Part shown: piece by piece, positions 47,518 through 56,216 of the stretch
Numbering within the stretch: the stretch's first letter is position 1
How the letters are laid out: each line of letters begins with the position of its first letter
NCBI RefSeq assembly: GCF_030848395.1
Contig: NZ_JAVDBT010000003.1
Coordinates: forward strand, 62,001 to 126,000
Reading direction: 5' to 3'
DNA length: 64,000 nucleotides
DNA from: Pseudogemmobacter lacusdianii
GTDB lineage: Bacteria > Pseudomonadota > Alphaproteobacteria > Rhodobacterales > Rhodobacteraceae
Program-made: the position numbers and the translations under genes
Notes under the pieces: model-generated
What the model saw: the letters and a program-made list of their open reading frames with translations, nothing else
Told to the model about the DNA's origin: nothing
Databases searched by the model: none

Positions 47518-47790
47518 CTAACCTTGAATGCGTTCGATGGAAATTGCGCGCTTTTTCAGCTCATCATAAAGTGTCGGTAGAATCCGATCTGCGCCCACGG
47601 CCACCCGCAGCGCGTCAGAAAGCCGCGCCTCCGCGCCGCGCGCCGCGGCCACGCGCCAGATCATCCGACGCGTCACACCATCATCATAAACGATCTCAGT
47701 CTCGCCAGCGCGCACGCGCCAGCCAAGGAAATCCGCGCCACCATGTGGCGCGTGAAAGCTGGCCTGATGTCCCATTTTGGGCTCTTTCAT
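47518..47790 (-). CDS. Hypothetical protein
   Basis: A possible small protein of 90 residues between the ABC operon and the MocR gene. It starts KEPKMGHQASFHAPHGGADF and includes FLGWRVRAGETEIVYDDG and TLYDELKKRAISIERIQG. The charge pattern looks protein-like rather than a random frame, but I recognise no family. The ribosome site is weak and the start is uncertain; an ATG a few codons further in is possible. Treat as provisional. Confidence 0.45.
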   Translation of the reverse strand: MKEPKMGHQASFHAPHGGADFLGWRVRAGETEIVYDDGVTRRMIWRVAAARGAEARLSDALRVAVGADRILPTLYDELKKRAISIERIQG

Positions 47791-47916
47791 TGTGTTATCT
47801 GCTCGGCTGCCAGCCTGAGGGGGTGCTGCCGTTACCGTCAACGCAACTCACCGTGTTCGCGCAGATAAGTCCATTGGATGAGTCAATTTCGCCACAAAAT
47901 CCCTAAGGTTTGGGGC

Positions 47917-49320
47917 TTAGGCCGCAAGATCCGACGGTGGGTTGCGCAAGAGCCGGGCCAAGGTCTCAAGCCCAGCCTCGAACTCGGGCCGTGGGATCGC
48001 CCCTGCCACCGCGAGCCGCACGGCATTGGGGGCCTTGCCGCCGATCAGCGCATATTCATCGGCCGGGCGTACCAGCACCCCCTCGGCCTCGGCGTAGCGG
48101 GTGAAGGCCGAGGCGCGCCAGCCCATCGGCATGCGAAGCCAAACGAATGGGACGCCGGGTTGCCAGCTGAGATCGAAAGTGCCCAAGTGATTGACCATTA
48201 GCTGCAATCGCTCGGCAAATTCGGCCTGCACCCGCGCCTTGATCGCCGCCGCCTCACCGCTGGCGAAAAGCCGCAGACACATCTCGGATACCGGGCGCGG
48301 CAGCGCGTAGGAGGCATGTTGCGCCGCCAAGCGCCCCGCCTCGCCCATGCCCGTGGGGCAAACGATATAGCCAAAGCGCAGAGCGGCAGAGATGGTTTTA
48401 GAGACCGAACCGACCATCCAGACCCGCTCGGGCGCCAAAGCGCGCAGCGAAGGAATGTCGCTTTCGGCCACGGAATAGCAATCATCTTCAATGATTTGCA
48501 GATCAAAGGCCCGGGCGATATTGGCGATTTCAACACGCCGATCCAAGGGCATACGGCCAGTGGTTGGGTTCTGCGCTTCGGTGGTCAGGCATAGAACTTG
48601 CGCCGAGTGGCGCCGGCAAGCAGCCTCAAGCGACGCCGGGATGACGCCGTGTTCGTCGATCTCAATCCCCACCACATCTGCGCGCGCGGCGCGGGCAGAG
48701 TATCGAAAGCCGGGATAGGCCAGCTCTTCGATCAGCACTGCAGGACGATCGCCGCGCAGGCAGCAGTCCAAGATCAAACCAAGCGCATTCTGCCCGCCTG
48801 CCGAAAGCGCGATATCCTCGGCCGAGAATGGGCCCAGGCTGCGATCACCGAGCCATTTCACCACCTCATTCCGCAAGGGCGCCTCGGCGCGCTGGCTGGT
48901 GTAATCAAGCCATGAGGCATCCATCTCGTTTGCCATGGCGGACAAGGTGTTGCGAAAGGCCTCGGCCTGCCCAACGTCGGGCACTTGCGGCGGGCGCAGA
49001 TCAATAAGGTTCGGGGTGCCCGGCACAATCCGCTCATTATAAAGAGATTGTGTCGGTCCGAGTCGGGGCATTTGTGCTGCGACAAAGGTGCCGCGCCCGA
49101 CAGTGGCTGCCAAAAGCCCCTCTTGTGTGGCCAGCTGATAGGCCCGCGCCACCGTTCCGGGCGTCAGGTGTAGCCGCCACGCCAGGTCGCGTACCGTTGG
49201 CAACTGACTTCCCGCCGGAAGCTCGCCAGACCGGATGGCATCGCGCAAGGCGCGGCTTAAGCCAAGGTACTTTGTACCAGGATATTGACTCAGATCTGGC
49301 TGCCAACTTGTATCAGTCAC
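47917..49320 (-). CDS. MocR-type transcriptional regulator (GntR HTH + aminotransferase fold)
   Basis: Regulator of 467 residues. The N-terminal GntR-type winged helix (LPTVRDLAWRLHLTPGTVARAY) is joined to a PLP-dependent aminotransferase-like domain with the cofactor lysine in SVSKTISAALRFGY and the EDDCY motif. Such proteins sense PLP or an amino compound. The GTG start at 49320 has AGAGG six bases upstream and overlaps a TTGTATCA/CACAAAG motif, suggesting autoregulation. It diverges from a DUF1127 gene, which could be its target. Confidence 0.9.
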   Translation of the reverse strand: MTDTSWQPDLSQYPGTKYLGLSRALRDAIRSGELPAGSQLPTVRDLAWRLHLTPGTVARAYQLATQEGLLAATVGRGTFVAAQMPRLGPTQSLYNERIVPGTPNLIDLRPPQVPDVGQAEAFRNTLSAMANEMDASWLDYTSQRAEAPLRNEVVKWLGDRSLGPFSAEDIALSAGGQNALGLILDCCLRGDRPAVLIEELAYPGFRYSARAARADVVGIEIDEHGVIPASLEAACRRHSAQVLCLTTEAQNPTTGRMPLDRRVEIANIARAFDLQIIEDDCYSVAESDIPSLRALAPERVWMVGSVSKTISAALRFGYIVCPTGMGEAGRLAAQHASYALPRPVSEMCLRLFASGEAAAIKARVQAEFAERLQLMVNHLGTFDLSWQPGVPFVWLRMPMGWRASAFTRYAEAEGVLVRPADEYALIGGKAPNAVRLAVAGAIPRPEFEAGLETLARLLRNPPSDLAA

Positions 49321-49397
49321 AAAGTACCTCTGGCGCGGATGCTGGTAGGATTGCTATGATACATTTACACAGTTTTCGATTTTGTATCAACACAAAG
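49308..49397. promoter_or_regulatory. Repeated TTGTATCA-CACAAAG motifs between mocR-type gene and DUF1127 gene
   Basis: TTGTATCA followed after two bases by CACAAAG at 49308-49324 recurs with one base at 49382-49397, 74 bp apart. An inverted core TGATACA lies between at 49357-49363. One copy covers the regulator's start codon and the other lies just before the DUF1127 ribosome site, fitting a MocR operator array (inference). Confidence 0.55.
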
Positions 49398-49406
49398 GAG
49401 AGGTCC

Positions 49407-49628
49407 ATGTCGCGCACAGCCTCGCATAGCCTTGCCCTGCATCCGGTGACCAAGCTGCCGCCGCTGTCGCGCCTGCTGGTCACCGCCGGTCTTACGCTTG
49501 CCAACTGGGAGGAGCGTCGCCGCTCACGCCAGGCGCTGGCGCGGCTGACTGAGCAGCAATTGCAGGATATTGGCATGGCTCCCGCTGTCGCAGCGCTTGA
49601 GATCGCCAAGCCCTTTTGGGTCGCCTGA
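49407..49628 (+). CDS. DUF1127 domain-containing small protein
   Basis: Protein of 73 residues with the DUF1127 (YjiS-like) signature WEERRRSRQALARLTEQQLQDIG. An AAAGGAGAGG ribosome site precedes the ATG. In alphaproteobacteria such arginine-rich small proteins have been linked to RNA binding and to stress or phosphate responses. The promoter region is shared with the divergent MocR-type gene, and a terminator follows. Confidence 0.85.
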   Translation: MSRTASHSLALHPVTKLPPLSRLLVTAGLTLANWEERRRSRQALARLTEQQLQDIGMAPAVAALEIAKPFWVA

Positions 49629-49668
49629 GCCGAGGTTCAGCCCCATCCCGAGGTTACCCCGAGACCCT

Positions 49669-49697
49669 GGGGGCCGGAGATCCGGTCCCCTTTTTTG
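49669..49697 (+). terminator. Terminator of DUF1127 gene
   Basis: GGGGGCCGGA and TCCGGTCCCC form a stem with one G-T pair and a very short loop, followed by six T. Confidence 0.75.
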
Positions 49698-49730
49698 TTT
49701 CAGTAATCTGAGGTCAGCCCCGGCTCACCG

Positions 49731-50021
49731 TCAAAGATTGCCCGCAAAGATCACAAGATCCCGGCTCGAGGCTTTATGTGTGAGGGCCGCCGCCGCCTTG
49801 TAGTCCGAATCATTGAAGCAAGCCTGCGCCGTCGCGAGATCGGCGAATTCCACCAAGAGCATACGCGTCGTGTCTTGCCGCGCCTCGGCCAATTGCGGGC
49901 CGCCTTCGCGGATCACCTTTGCGCCATAGCGCGCGGCAATCGGTGCCCAAAGCCGCCCATATTCGGCCTGCGCCTCGGCATCCGTCACCGCGGTGCCAAG
50001 GATCATCCAATAACCCTTCAT
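49731..50021 (-). CDS. DUF1330 family protein
   Basis: Small protein of 96 residues with the ferredoxin-like dimeric alpha-beta barrel pattern of DUF1330: KGYWMILGTAVTDAEAQAEY at the start, IAARYGAKVIREGG in the middle and MLLVEFADLATAQACFND later. The second ATG is chosen since AGGAGG is seven bases upstream of it. Biochemical role unknown; no partner gene. Confidence 0.85.
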   Translation of the reverse strand: MKGYWMILGTAVTDAEAQAEYGRLWAPIAARYGAKVIREGGPQLAEARQDTTRMLLVEFADLATAQACFNDSDYKAAAALTHKASSRDLVIFAGNL

Positions 50022-50070
50022 CTGCATTCCTCCTGAAGTTGCGGCAGGCTAACCCTTGATGTGCAAAAGA

Positions 50071-50096
50071 AAAAGGCCCGCAGAAGCGGGCCTTTT
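50071..50096. terminator. Terminator after rplM-rpsI
   Basis: AAAAGGCCCGC and GCGGGCCTTTT pair around AGAA, just past the minus-strand rpsI stop. It also lies upstream of the DUF1330 gene. Confidence 0.8.
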
Positions 50097-50115
50097 CCAA
50101 AGAAGATCGTACAGA

Positions 50116-50616
50116 TCAGCGCTTCGAGAACTGGAAGCTACGACGGGCTTTCGCCTTACCGTATTTCTTACGCTCGACGACGCGGCTGTCGCGGGTCAGG
50201 AAGCCAGCGGCTTTCAGAGCGCCACGCAGAGCGGGTTCATAAAGCTGCAGAGCTTTCGAGATGCCGTGCTTCACAGCGCCAGCTTGGCCCGAGAGACCGC
50301 CGCCAGCCACGGTTGCGTAAACGTCGAATTGACCTTCAACGTTTGCAACTTGGAACGGCTGACGCAGGATCATCTGCAGAACCGGACGTGCGAAGTAGAG
50401 CGTGTAGTCGACGTACTCGCCCTTGTTGTTGCGGATCAGGAACTTGCCCGAACCCGGCTTCACCCAAACGCGGGCGACAGCGTCTTTACGCTTGCCGGTT
50501 GCATAGGCGCGGCCCAGTTTGTCGCGCATCGGCTCACGCGGAGCAGCCACGGCAGCAGCCGGGGTGGCGGAGCCGACGGCGGATTTCAGGTCGTCGAGAG
50601 ACTTGATATCGGACAT
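50116..50616 (-). CDS. rpsI: 30S ribosomal protein S9
   Basis: Small-subunit protein of 166 residues. The S9 core is clear from [19 protein letters not shown] to the conserved C-terminal end RRSFQFSKR, whose last residues reach the P-site tRNA. An alanine-rich N-terminal extension of about 35 residues is present, as in related alphaproteobacteria. It follows rplM after two bases. Confidence 0.97.
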   Translation of the reverse strand: MSDIKSLDDLKSAVGSATPAAAVAAPREPMRDKLGRAYATGKRKDAVARVWVKPGSGKFLIRNNKGEYVDYTLYFARPVLQMILRQPFQVANVEGQFDVYATVAGGGLSGQAGAVKHGISKALQLYEPALRGALKAAGFLTRDSRVVERKKYGKAKARRSFQFSKR

Positions 50617-50618
50617 GA

Positions 50619-51083
50619 TCACGCGCTCCGGGTGTTTTTCGGGTTCAGGACTTTGACATCCAGAACGGTCGGCTGCTGCGCTTCATGCGGATGCTCGGCG
50701 CCTGCGTAAACGCGCAGGTTGGTCATCTGCTGACGACCCAGGCTGTGACGGGTGATCATACGCTCAACAGCTTTGGTCACGACACGCTCGGGGAACTTGC
50801 CTTCCAGCACTTGACGTGCGGTGCGCTGCTTGATGCCACCCGGGTGGCCGGTGTGCCAGTAGTACACCTTCTCATCACGCTTTTTACCAGTCATCTGGAT
50901 TTTGTCAGCGTTGATGATGATGACGTTATCACCCATGTCCATGTGGGGGGTGAAGGTCGGCTTGTTTTTGCCGCGCAGGATATTGGCGACGATCGTAGCG
51001 AGGCGGCCCAGAACGACGCCTTCAGCGTCGATCAGGATCCACTTCTTCTCGATGTCCGCCGGAGTAGCGGTGAAGGTTTTCAT
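50619..51083 (-). CDS. rplM: 50S ribosomal protein L13
   Basis: Large-subunit assembly protein of 154 residues. Motifs include [41 protein letters not shown] and the end-region [16 protein letters not shown]. The ATG at 51083 is preferred over a frame start four codons earlier because GGGA lies just upstream and the family begins MKTF. First gene of the rplM-rpsI operon, with a candidate promoter upstream. Confidence 0.97.
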   Translation of the reverse strand: MKTFTATPADIEKKWILIDAEGVVLGRLATIVANILRGKNKPTFTPHMDMGDNVIIINADKIQMTGKKRDEKVYYWHTGHPGGIKQRTARQVLEGKFPERVVTKAVERMITRHSLGRQQMTNLRVYAGAEHPHEAQQPTVLDVKVLNPKNTRSA

Positions 51084-51136
51084 CGTGAGTCCCAACGAAA
51101 AAGAGGCAACATGCCCCCGTGAATTCGGATGGGGGG

Positions 51137-51165
51137 CTTATCGCTGATGGATAGGATCAGGTCAA
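51137..51165 (-). promoter_or_regulatory. Candidate promoter of rplM-rpsI
   Basis: Read on the minus strand, TTGACC at 51165-51160 and GATAAG at 51142-51137 are separated by 17 bp, giving a good -35 and a moderate -10 about 55 bp before the rplM start codon. Confidence 0.55.
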
Positions 51166-51213
51166 GCGTGGCACAAAAGAATAAATCAAGTAAAAACAAT
51201 GACTTATAATTGC

Positions 51214-51227
51214 GGTATCATGATACC
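51214..51227. repeat. Perfect 14-bp palindrome upstream of rplM
   Basis: GGTATCA joined directly to TGATACC lies in an AT-rich stretch about 50 bp upstream of the candidate rplM promoter. A possible protein site; no regulator is assigned. Confidence 0.4.
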
Positions 51228-51271
51228 CCAAGTTTTTATGCGCCGCGCAGCGGAATGCGGCCGCCTTTGGC

Positions 51272-52078
51272 CTAACGTAGCTTCGGCGGCTTGGCGGGAT
51301 CAGAGCCGGGCGCGGCGCGGGGCGGTTTGACCTCATGGCTTTCCGGACGGGTCAGATCAAAGCGCAAACCGATCTTGCCCATCGCCGCAGCGGCGGGCTC
51401 ATCTGAGGCAAGGAACACCACGTCCAACTCACCCAGCTCGACGCCCGAAAAGACCAAGGCTTCGCGGACCGCGCGGGCCAAAGCCGGTTCAGCCCCTTCG
51501 GCGGCATCTAGAAAAGCCAGCACATGGCCATGCCGTGCTGCCGCGCCCTCCGCTGCCCCATAGACGACGCCGCAAAGCACGGCTGCCGTCGCCAGACCCT
51601 CAGCCCGCGCGAGTTTGGCATCGAGCCCGGTCAGCACATTTTCCGGCACCGAAGGCGCCATGAAACGCTCCGGCATGGCTTCGGCCTCTTCCGGCCCGCC
51701 TTCCAAGGTTTCAGCCAGCCAATCCAAAGCCTCGGGCGGCAAGAGCATGGCCGAGGGCGCCACATCGAGGTTCACCCCCATGCCGATGTCTTGCCCTTTC
51801 AGCATACCCGCCAAGACCCGGCCCGGCAAAGCAGCATAAGGCGCGACCCCGCCGGAAAACTCGGCCAGCCGCTCTTCGCGGTCAAAGACCAGAACCATCC
51901 GGCCGCTTTCCACCTCAAAGATACGCGGCTCTAGCGTGTCGCCCTCGGCCTCACGCTCAAGCAGGATGAACAACTCACCATCCGCCAGCCTTTCGTAAAA
52001 GCGCAGGCGGGCGGTCTCATCCTCGGGATTGGCCGAGACGGCGGCATGGGCGGCATCAAGCAAGGTTACAACGGTCAT
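51272..52078 (-). CDS. SseB family protein
   Basis: Cytosolic protein of 268 residues. The N-terminal SseB domain shows LADGELFILL and the VLVFDREERLAEFSGG pattern, and the C-terminal SseB-like region with an acidic centre follows. The tail is rich in proline and alanine. GGAGG precedes the ATG. Function is not well defined; in E. coli SseB affects serine sensitivity and rhodanese-related activity. It is convergent with nothing and lies upstream of the ribosomal operon. Confidence 0.85.
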   Translation of the reverse strand: MTVVTLLDAAHAAVSANPEDETARLRFYERLADGELFILLEREAEGDTLEPRIFEVESGRMVLVFDREERLAEFSGGVAPYAALPGRVLAGMLKGQDIGMGVNLDVAPSAMLLPPEALDWLAETLEGGPEEAEAMPERFMAPSVPENVLTGLDAKLARAEGLATAAVLCGVVYGAAEGAAARHGHVLAFLDAAEGAEPALARAVREALVFSGVELGELDVVFLASDEPAAAAMGKIGLRFDLTRPESHEVKPPRAAPGSDPAKPPKLR

Positions 52079-52334
52079 GGGGCCTCCATCAAAGGGCGCA
52101 AGCTTTGGCCTGTGGCGGGTCTAAAGATCCGGGCGCGGCGGACATGCCCTCGCCCTATTGCGGCGCGCGGGCTGCGGCAAGGGGAAGATGCCCCGTCGCC
52201 GCGTAACCAAGGGGGTAAGGAAGAGATAAGGCTTGGTCCTTGGTTGCAACACCTGACCAGCCATTGCAGGCCACCGGCTTGTCGCGCCCCCCCGTGGCGC
52301 GCTACCCAAGGCCAAAGAAGCATCGGCAGGTATC

Positions 52335-53576
52335 ATGTATCGGATCTCGCGCTTTGTTGGCCTTTTGGGGCTGGCCCTGCTTATGGGCATTTTGGTGGCC
52401 ACGACTTGGGTGAACCTGCACCCGGCCAGCTATTATGATTTCATCGAATGGCATCTGGCCCAGTTCGCTTTGCCGCAATGGATTTGGCGCGGCACGGTGT
52501 CGATCACCCCGTTTATGGTGGTGGCCGATATGCTGATGGCTTTTTTCTTTTTCTTTATCGCCAAAGAGTTGTGGGAATCCTTGGTGCTGGAGCGCGGCGC
52601 TTTGGCCGGGCGCGGGGCGGTGTTTCCCTTGGGCCTTAGCCTTGGCGGCATGATCGGCGCGGGAACCGTTTGGCTTGTGCTGCAAGCCGCGATTGAGACC
52701 GCCGAGGAGGCGAGTTTCGGCCAAGGCTGGACGGTGCCTTTGGGCAGCGATCTGGTGCTGGCCTATCTGGTCGGGCGGCGGCTTTTTGCGCCCGGTGATC
52801 CGGCCTTGCAGCTTTTGCTGCTGCTTGGGATCACCACCGATATTCTGGCGCTTTTGGTGCTGGGTCTGAGCAATCCCAACCTCTCGCTGCGGCTTTTGTG
52901 GCTTGCCCTGCCGCTGCTTGCCAGCCTGACCGTCTGGGCGCTTTACGGCCGTGCCGCAGGTCCCAAAGCGAGCGAGCGGCAAAAGCGCGCCGGCCAAGCG
53001 CTTTGGCCCTATCTGATTGCCGGGGCGCTGTCGTGGTTTGGCACGGCGGCCTCGGGGATGCCGGCGGCTTTGGGGCTGTTGCCAGTGATCCCGGCCATCG
53101 CCCATGCCAATCGCAGCTTTGGCCTTTTCGCCGAGGCCGAGGATCTGCTGCATGATCCTTTGAACCGGCTGGTGCAGCTTTTGGCTTGGCCCTTGGTGGC
53201 GGTTCTGTTCCTCTTTGGTCTGATCCGCGGCGGCATTGACCTGCAAGCCTTTGCGCCCACCACTTGGGTCACGCTGGGGGCAATGTGGATCGGGCGGCCC
53301 TTGGGGATGCTGCTCGCAGGGCTTGTGTTGATCCGTGCTTTCGGCCTGCGTCTGCCCGAGACGATCACTCTGGGCGATCTGGGGCGCATCGCATTGGTGC
53401 TGGCGATGGGCTTCACAGTGCCAGCGATCGCGATCTCCTCATCGCTGCCCGGAGGCGCGATGCAAGAGGCGGCGCGGTTGGGGCTGGCGCTCTCGCTTTT
53501 GGCGGGTGCGCTGGCCGCCGCCCTACCCCGCGCAGCACCGCCGCCGCCCGGTCCTGCAAACCACTGGCGGGGATAA
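52335..53576 (+). CDS. NhaA-like Na+/H+ antiporter with altered active-site residues
   Basis: Inner-membrane protein of 413 residues with about twelve hydrophobic segments. NhaA landmarks are MLMAFFFFFIAKELW, VPLGSDLVLAYLVGRRL and ITTDILALLVLGL. By eye alignment the first of the two neighbouring essential aspartates of E. coli NhaA (Asp163) is Thr while Asp164 is kept, the Asp133 equivalent is kept, and Lys300 of IGKPLG is Arg (WIGRPLGM). So a salt bridge is changed on both sides. It probably still moves cations but with altered stoichiometry or specificity (inference). Confidence 0.8.
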   Translation: MYRISRFVGLLGLALLMGILVATTWVNLHPASYYDFIEWHLAQFALPQWIWRGTVSITPFMVVADMLMAFFFFFIAKELWESLVLERGALAGRGAVFPLGLSLGGMIGAGTVWLVLQAAIETAEEASFGQGWTVPLGSDLVLAYLVGRRLFAPGDPALQLLLLLGITTDILALLVLGLSNPNLSLRLLWLALPLLASLTVWALYGRAAGPKASERQKRAGQALWPYLIAGALSWFGTAASGMPAALGLLPVIPAIAHANRSFGLFAEAEDLLHDPLNRLVQLLAWPLVAVLFLFGLIRGGIDLQAFAPTTWVTLGAMWIGRPLGMLLAGLVLIRAFGLRLPETITLGDLGRIALVLAMGFTVPAIAISSSLPGGAMQEAARLGLALSLLAGALAAALPRAAPPPPGPANHWRG

Positions 53577-53844
53577 GCAGCCTCACCCGTTACCCCGCTG
53601 ACATCACGCAATAAGCTTTTCATTGTCGTGCCCGTTGAAGGCAGACATAATGCGGCCCCAAAGGCAGCCTAGATCTTTATAAGCCAACCCTAGAGGCCCT
53701 CTGCATCACAAGGCTTTGGGGAGGGCTGGCTCTGCGGCGCAGTGTAACGGTGATTGAGGCAGTAAGGTTGCGCATCTGGATGCGGCATCGGGCAGGAAAG
53801 AGGCGGGCCGCGCAAGGGAAAGCGCATCGCCCGCAATCACAGAC

Positions 53845-54498
53845 ATGATTGAATTTAGAAATGTCTCCAAATCGTTCTGGACCGGCACCCGCAGGAAGGT
53901 GATCCTCAACAATGCCTCGTTCCGGGTAGAGCTGGGGCGCTCTTTGGGGATTTTGGCGCCGAATGGCACCGGCAAGACCACGATCATCCAGATGATGGCA
54001 GGCTTGGAACAGCCCGATGAGGGAGCGATCACCCGCACCAGCCGGGTGTCTTTCCCCTTGGGGTTCATGGGCGGCATTGCGGGCAAGCAATCGGCTCTGG
54101 AGAATTCTCGCTATATTGCCAAGCTCTATGGGCTAGACCCCGATTACATCGAAAGCTTCTGCCGCTGGCTGTGCAATCTTGGCGAATATTTCGAAATGCC
54201 GGTCAGCACCTATTCGTCTGGCATGAAATCGCGCTTCACTTTCGCGCTGATGCTGGCCTTGGATTTCGACATCTATCTGATCGACGAAGGCATGCCCTCG
54301 ACCGGCGATGTTGAGTTCAACCGCAAGGCCGGCGGCTTGCTGCGCGAGCGACTGAAACATGCCACCGTTGTCATCGTCTCGCATCAAGCGCAGACGCTTG
54401 AGAAATTCTGTCGGCAGGCGGCGGTCTTGAAAGATGGCCAGCTTTATATGTTCGACACCCTCGAAGAAGCGAAACGCCTCTATGACTACTCAGCTTAA
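53845..54498 (+). CDS. kpsT: Capsule polysaccharide ABC transporter ATPase KpsT
   Basis: ATPase of a group 2 capsule-type exporter, 217 residues. Walker A GILAPNGTGKTT at residues 35-46, signature TYSSGMKSR and Walker B IYLIDEGMPSTGD match KpsT/ABC-2 polysaccharide ATPases, including the GD ending of Walker B. It overlaps kpsE by 17 bases. The membrane subunit KpsM is not in this window. Ribosome site upstream is weak. Confidence 0.88.
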   Translation: MIEFRNVSKSFWTGTRRKVILNNASFRVELGRSLGILAPNGTGKTTIIQMMAGLEQPDEGAITRTSRVSFPLGFMGGIAGKQSALENSRYIAKLYGLDPDYIESFCRWLCNLGEYFEMPVSTYSSGMKSRFTFALMLALDFDIYLIDEGMPSTGDVEFNRKAGGLLRERLKHATVVIVSHQAQTLEKFCRQAAVLKDGQLYMFDTLEEAKRLYDYSA

Positions 54499-56206
54499 GG
54501 CAGCCCGGTACAACATCCGCCGCCCCGAGCCCGCCGCGCGCGCGCCATCGGCACCTGTGAAGCGCCCGGTCGCGGAGGCTTTGGCGGCAGCGGCGCGCGG
54601 CGATGATATGCCCTTTGCCACCCATGATGATGGGTTTGGCGATCAGGTCTTCCCGGGTGCTGCGGCCGCAGCACCCAGCGCCCGCACATCGCCCGCCCGC
54701 ACATCGCTCGTCCGCCCGATGAACGGTGCCGAAGCTGAAGGCCAGCTGGATGCGATCCGTAAAGAGGGCCTTACCGGGCGGCAGCTTCGCATGGCGCGGC
54801 GGCTGGCGCAGCGCCACAATCTGCCCGCAACATCAGACTTTGATGCCGTGCGGCTTTTGCGGCAAGCCGGGGTTGATCCTTTCCAACGCACCTCGATGCT
54901 GGACATGGTGTCGGCTGAGCCCGATGAACCGGCAACTGCGGCTGACACAGCTGCCGCCCCCAGCCGTGCGCTGACGGCCCTGCCGGGAGACGGCGTGCGC
55001 CTGCCCCAGACGATCAGGCCAATGCAACTGCCCTCAAACGAGCAGCGCGCCGAGGTGAATCACGCTGCCGAAATCCTGAAGATGCAGGAGCAGATCGCCC
55101 GGCGTCGCAAAAAGAAACTCACGCTTCTGGCCGCGCGGATGTTTGTCTTCATCGGCCTGCCGACGCTGATTGCCGCTTGGTATTTCGCCGTGGTGGCGAC
55201 CCCGCTTTACGCCACTAAGACCGAATTCATCATCCAGACCGCCGAACCTGCGGCGGCTGCGGGTCTTGGTGGGCTGCTCACCGGCACTCCTGCCGCGAAT
55301 ATGCAAGATTCGATCACGGTGCAGAGCTACCTGATGTCCAAAGGTGCGATGCAGAGGCTTGAGCAGGATGTCGGATTCCGCGCCGCCTTCGAAGCCGATA
55401 CGATCGACCCCGTACAGCGCCTTGCCACCGACGCGAGCGAGGACGCCGCTTATAAGCTTTACGGCAAGCATATGGTGATCTCTTACGACCAGAGCGAAGG
55501 CCTGGTGAAGATGGAGGTCATCGCCCCAGATCCGGCGCTTGCGGTGGAATGGTCGAAAAAGCTGGTCAGCTACGCCGAAGAGCAAGTTGACCATATGTCC
55601 AAGCGCCAGCGCGACAACACCATGCTGGATGCGCAAAACACCTATGAGGCCGCGCAAGCCGAGGTTTTGGCCGCGCAACGGCGCGTGATCGATCTGCAAG
55701 AGAAGTTCAAAGTCCTCTCCTCAGAGGTTGAGGTCACGCTTTTGACCCAGCAGATCGCTGCCTTGGAGACGCAGTTGACACAAGAGCGGCTGAGCCTTGC
55801 CCAAATGGAGTCGAACACCACCCCCAACCAAGCCCGGATGGAGCCGGTGAAGCGTCGCATCGCCACTTTGGAAGAGCAGATCGCCATTCTGCGCGCGAAA
55901 TTGACCGATGGTGGTGTGGATGGCCAGTCTCTCGCCCATATCCAAGGTGAGCTTTTGATCGCGCAGGCCGATGTGCAAACCCGGCAGATGATGCTGGCGC
56001 AAAGCCTGCAAGCAATGGAGAATTCGCGCATCGAAGCCAGCCGCCAAGTGCGCTATCTTGCGGTTTCGGTGGAGCCCATCGCCTCGGACACCCCTGCCTA
56101 TCCGCGCGCCTTTGAGAATACGCTCGTGACCATGCTTATTCTTCTGGGCATATATCTGATGATCTCGATGACGGCATCGATCCTGCGCGAACAGGTCTCG
56201 GCTTAA
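54482..56206 (+). CDS. kpsE: Capsule polysaccharide export inner-membrane protein KpsE (long form)
   Basis: Polysaccharide co-polymerase/adapter protein of 574 residues linking the inner-membrane exporter to the outer-membrane channel. After an N-terminal cytoplasmic region of about 210 residues there is a membrane segment (LLAARMFVFIGLPTLIAAWY), a large coiled-coil periplasmic region, and a second membrane segment near the C terminus (TLVTMLILLGIYLMISMTA). The family is usually near 380 residues, so the N-terminal region, including GLTGRQLRMARRLAQRHNLP, is an added domain. It precedes kdsA. Confidence 0.85.
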   Translation: MTTQLKAARYNIRRPEPAARAPSAPVKRPVAEALAAAARGDDMPFATHDDGFGDQVFPGAAAAAPSARTSPARTSLVRPMNGAEAEGQLDAIRKEGLTGRQLRMARRLAQRHNLPATSDFDAVRLLRQAGVDPFQRTSMLDMVSAEPDEPATAADTAAAPSRALTALPGDGVRLPQTIRPMQLPSNEQRAEVNHAAEILKMQEQIARRRKKKLTLLAARMFVFIGLPTLIAAWYFAVVATPLYATKTEFIIQTAEPAAAAGLGGLLTGTPAANMQDSITVQSYLMSKGAMQRLEQDVGFRAAFEADTIDPVQRLATDASEDAAYKLYGKHMVISYDQSEGLVKMEVIAPDPALAVEWSKKLVSYAEEQVDHMSKRQRDNTMLDAQNTYEAAQAEVLAAQRRVIDLQEKFKVLSSEVEVTLLTQQIAALETQLTQERLSLAQMESNTTPNQARMEPVKRRIATLEEQIAILRAKLTDGGVDGQSLAHIQGELLIAQADVQTRQMMLAQSLQAMENSRIEASRQVRYLAVSVEPIASDTPAYPRAFENTLVTMLILLGIYLMISMTASILREQVSA

Positions 56207-56216
56207 GGAAATGATG

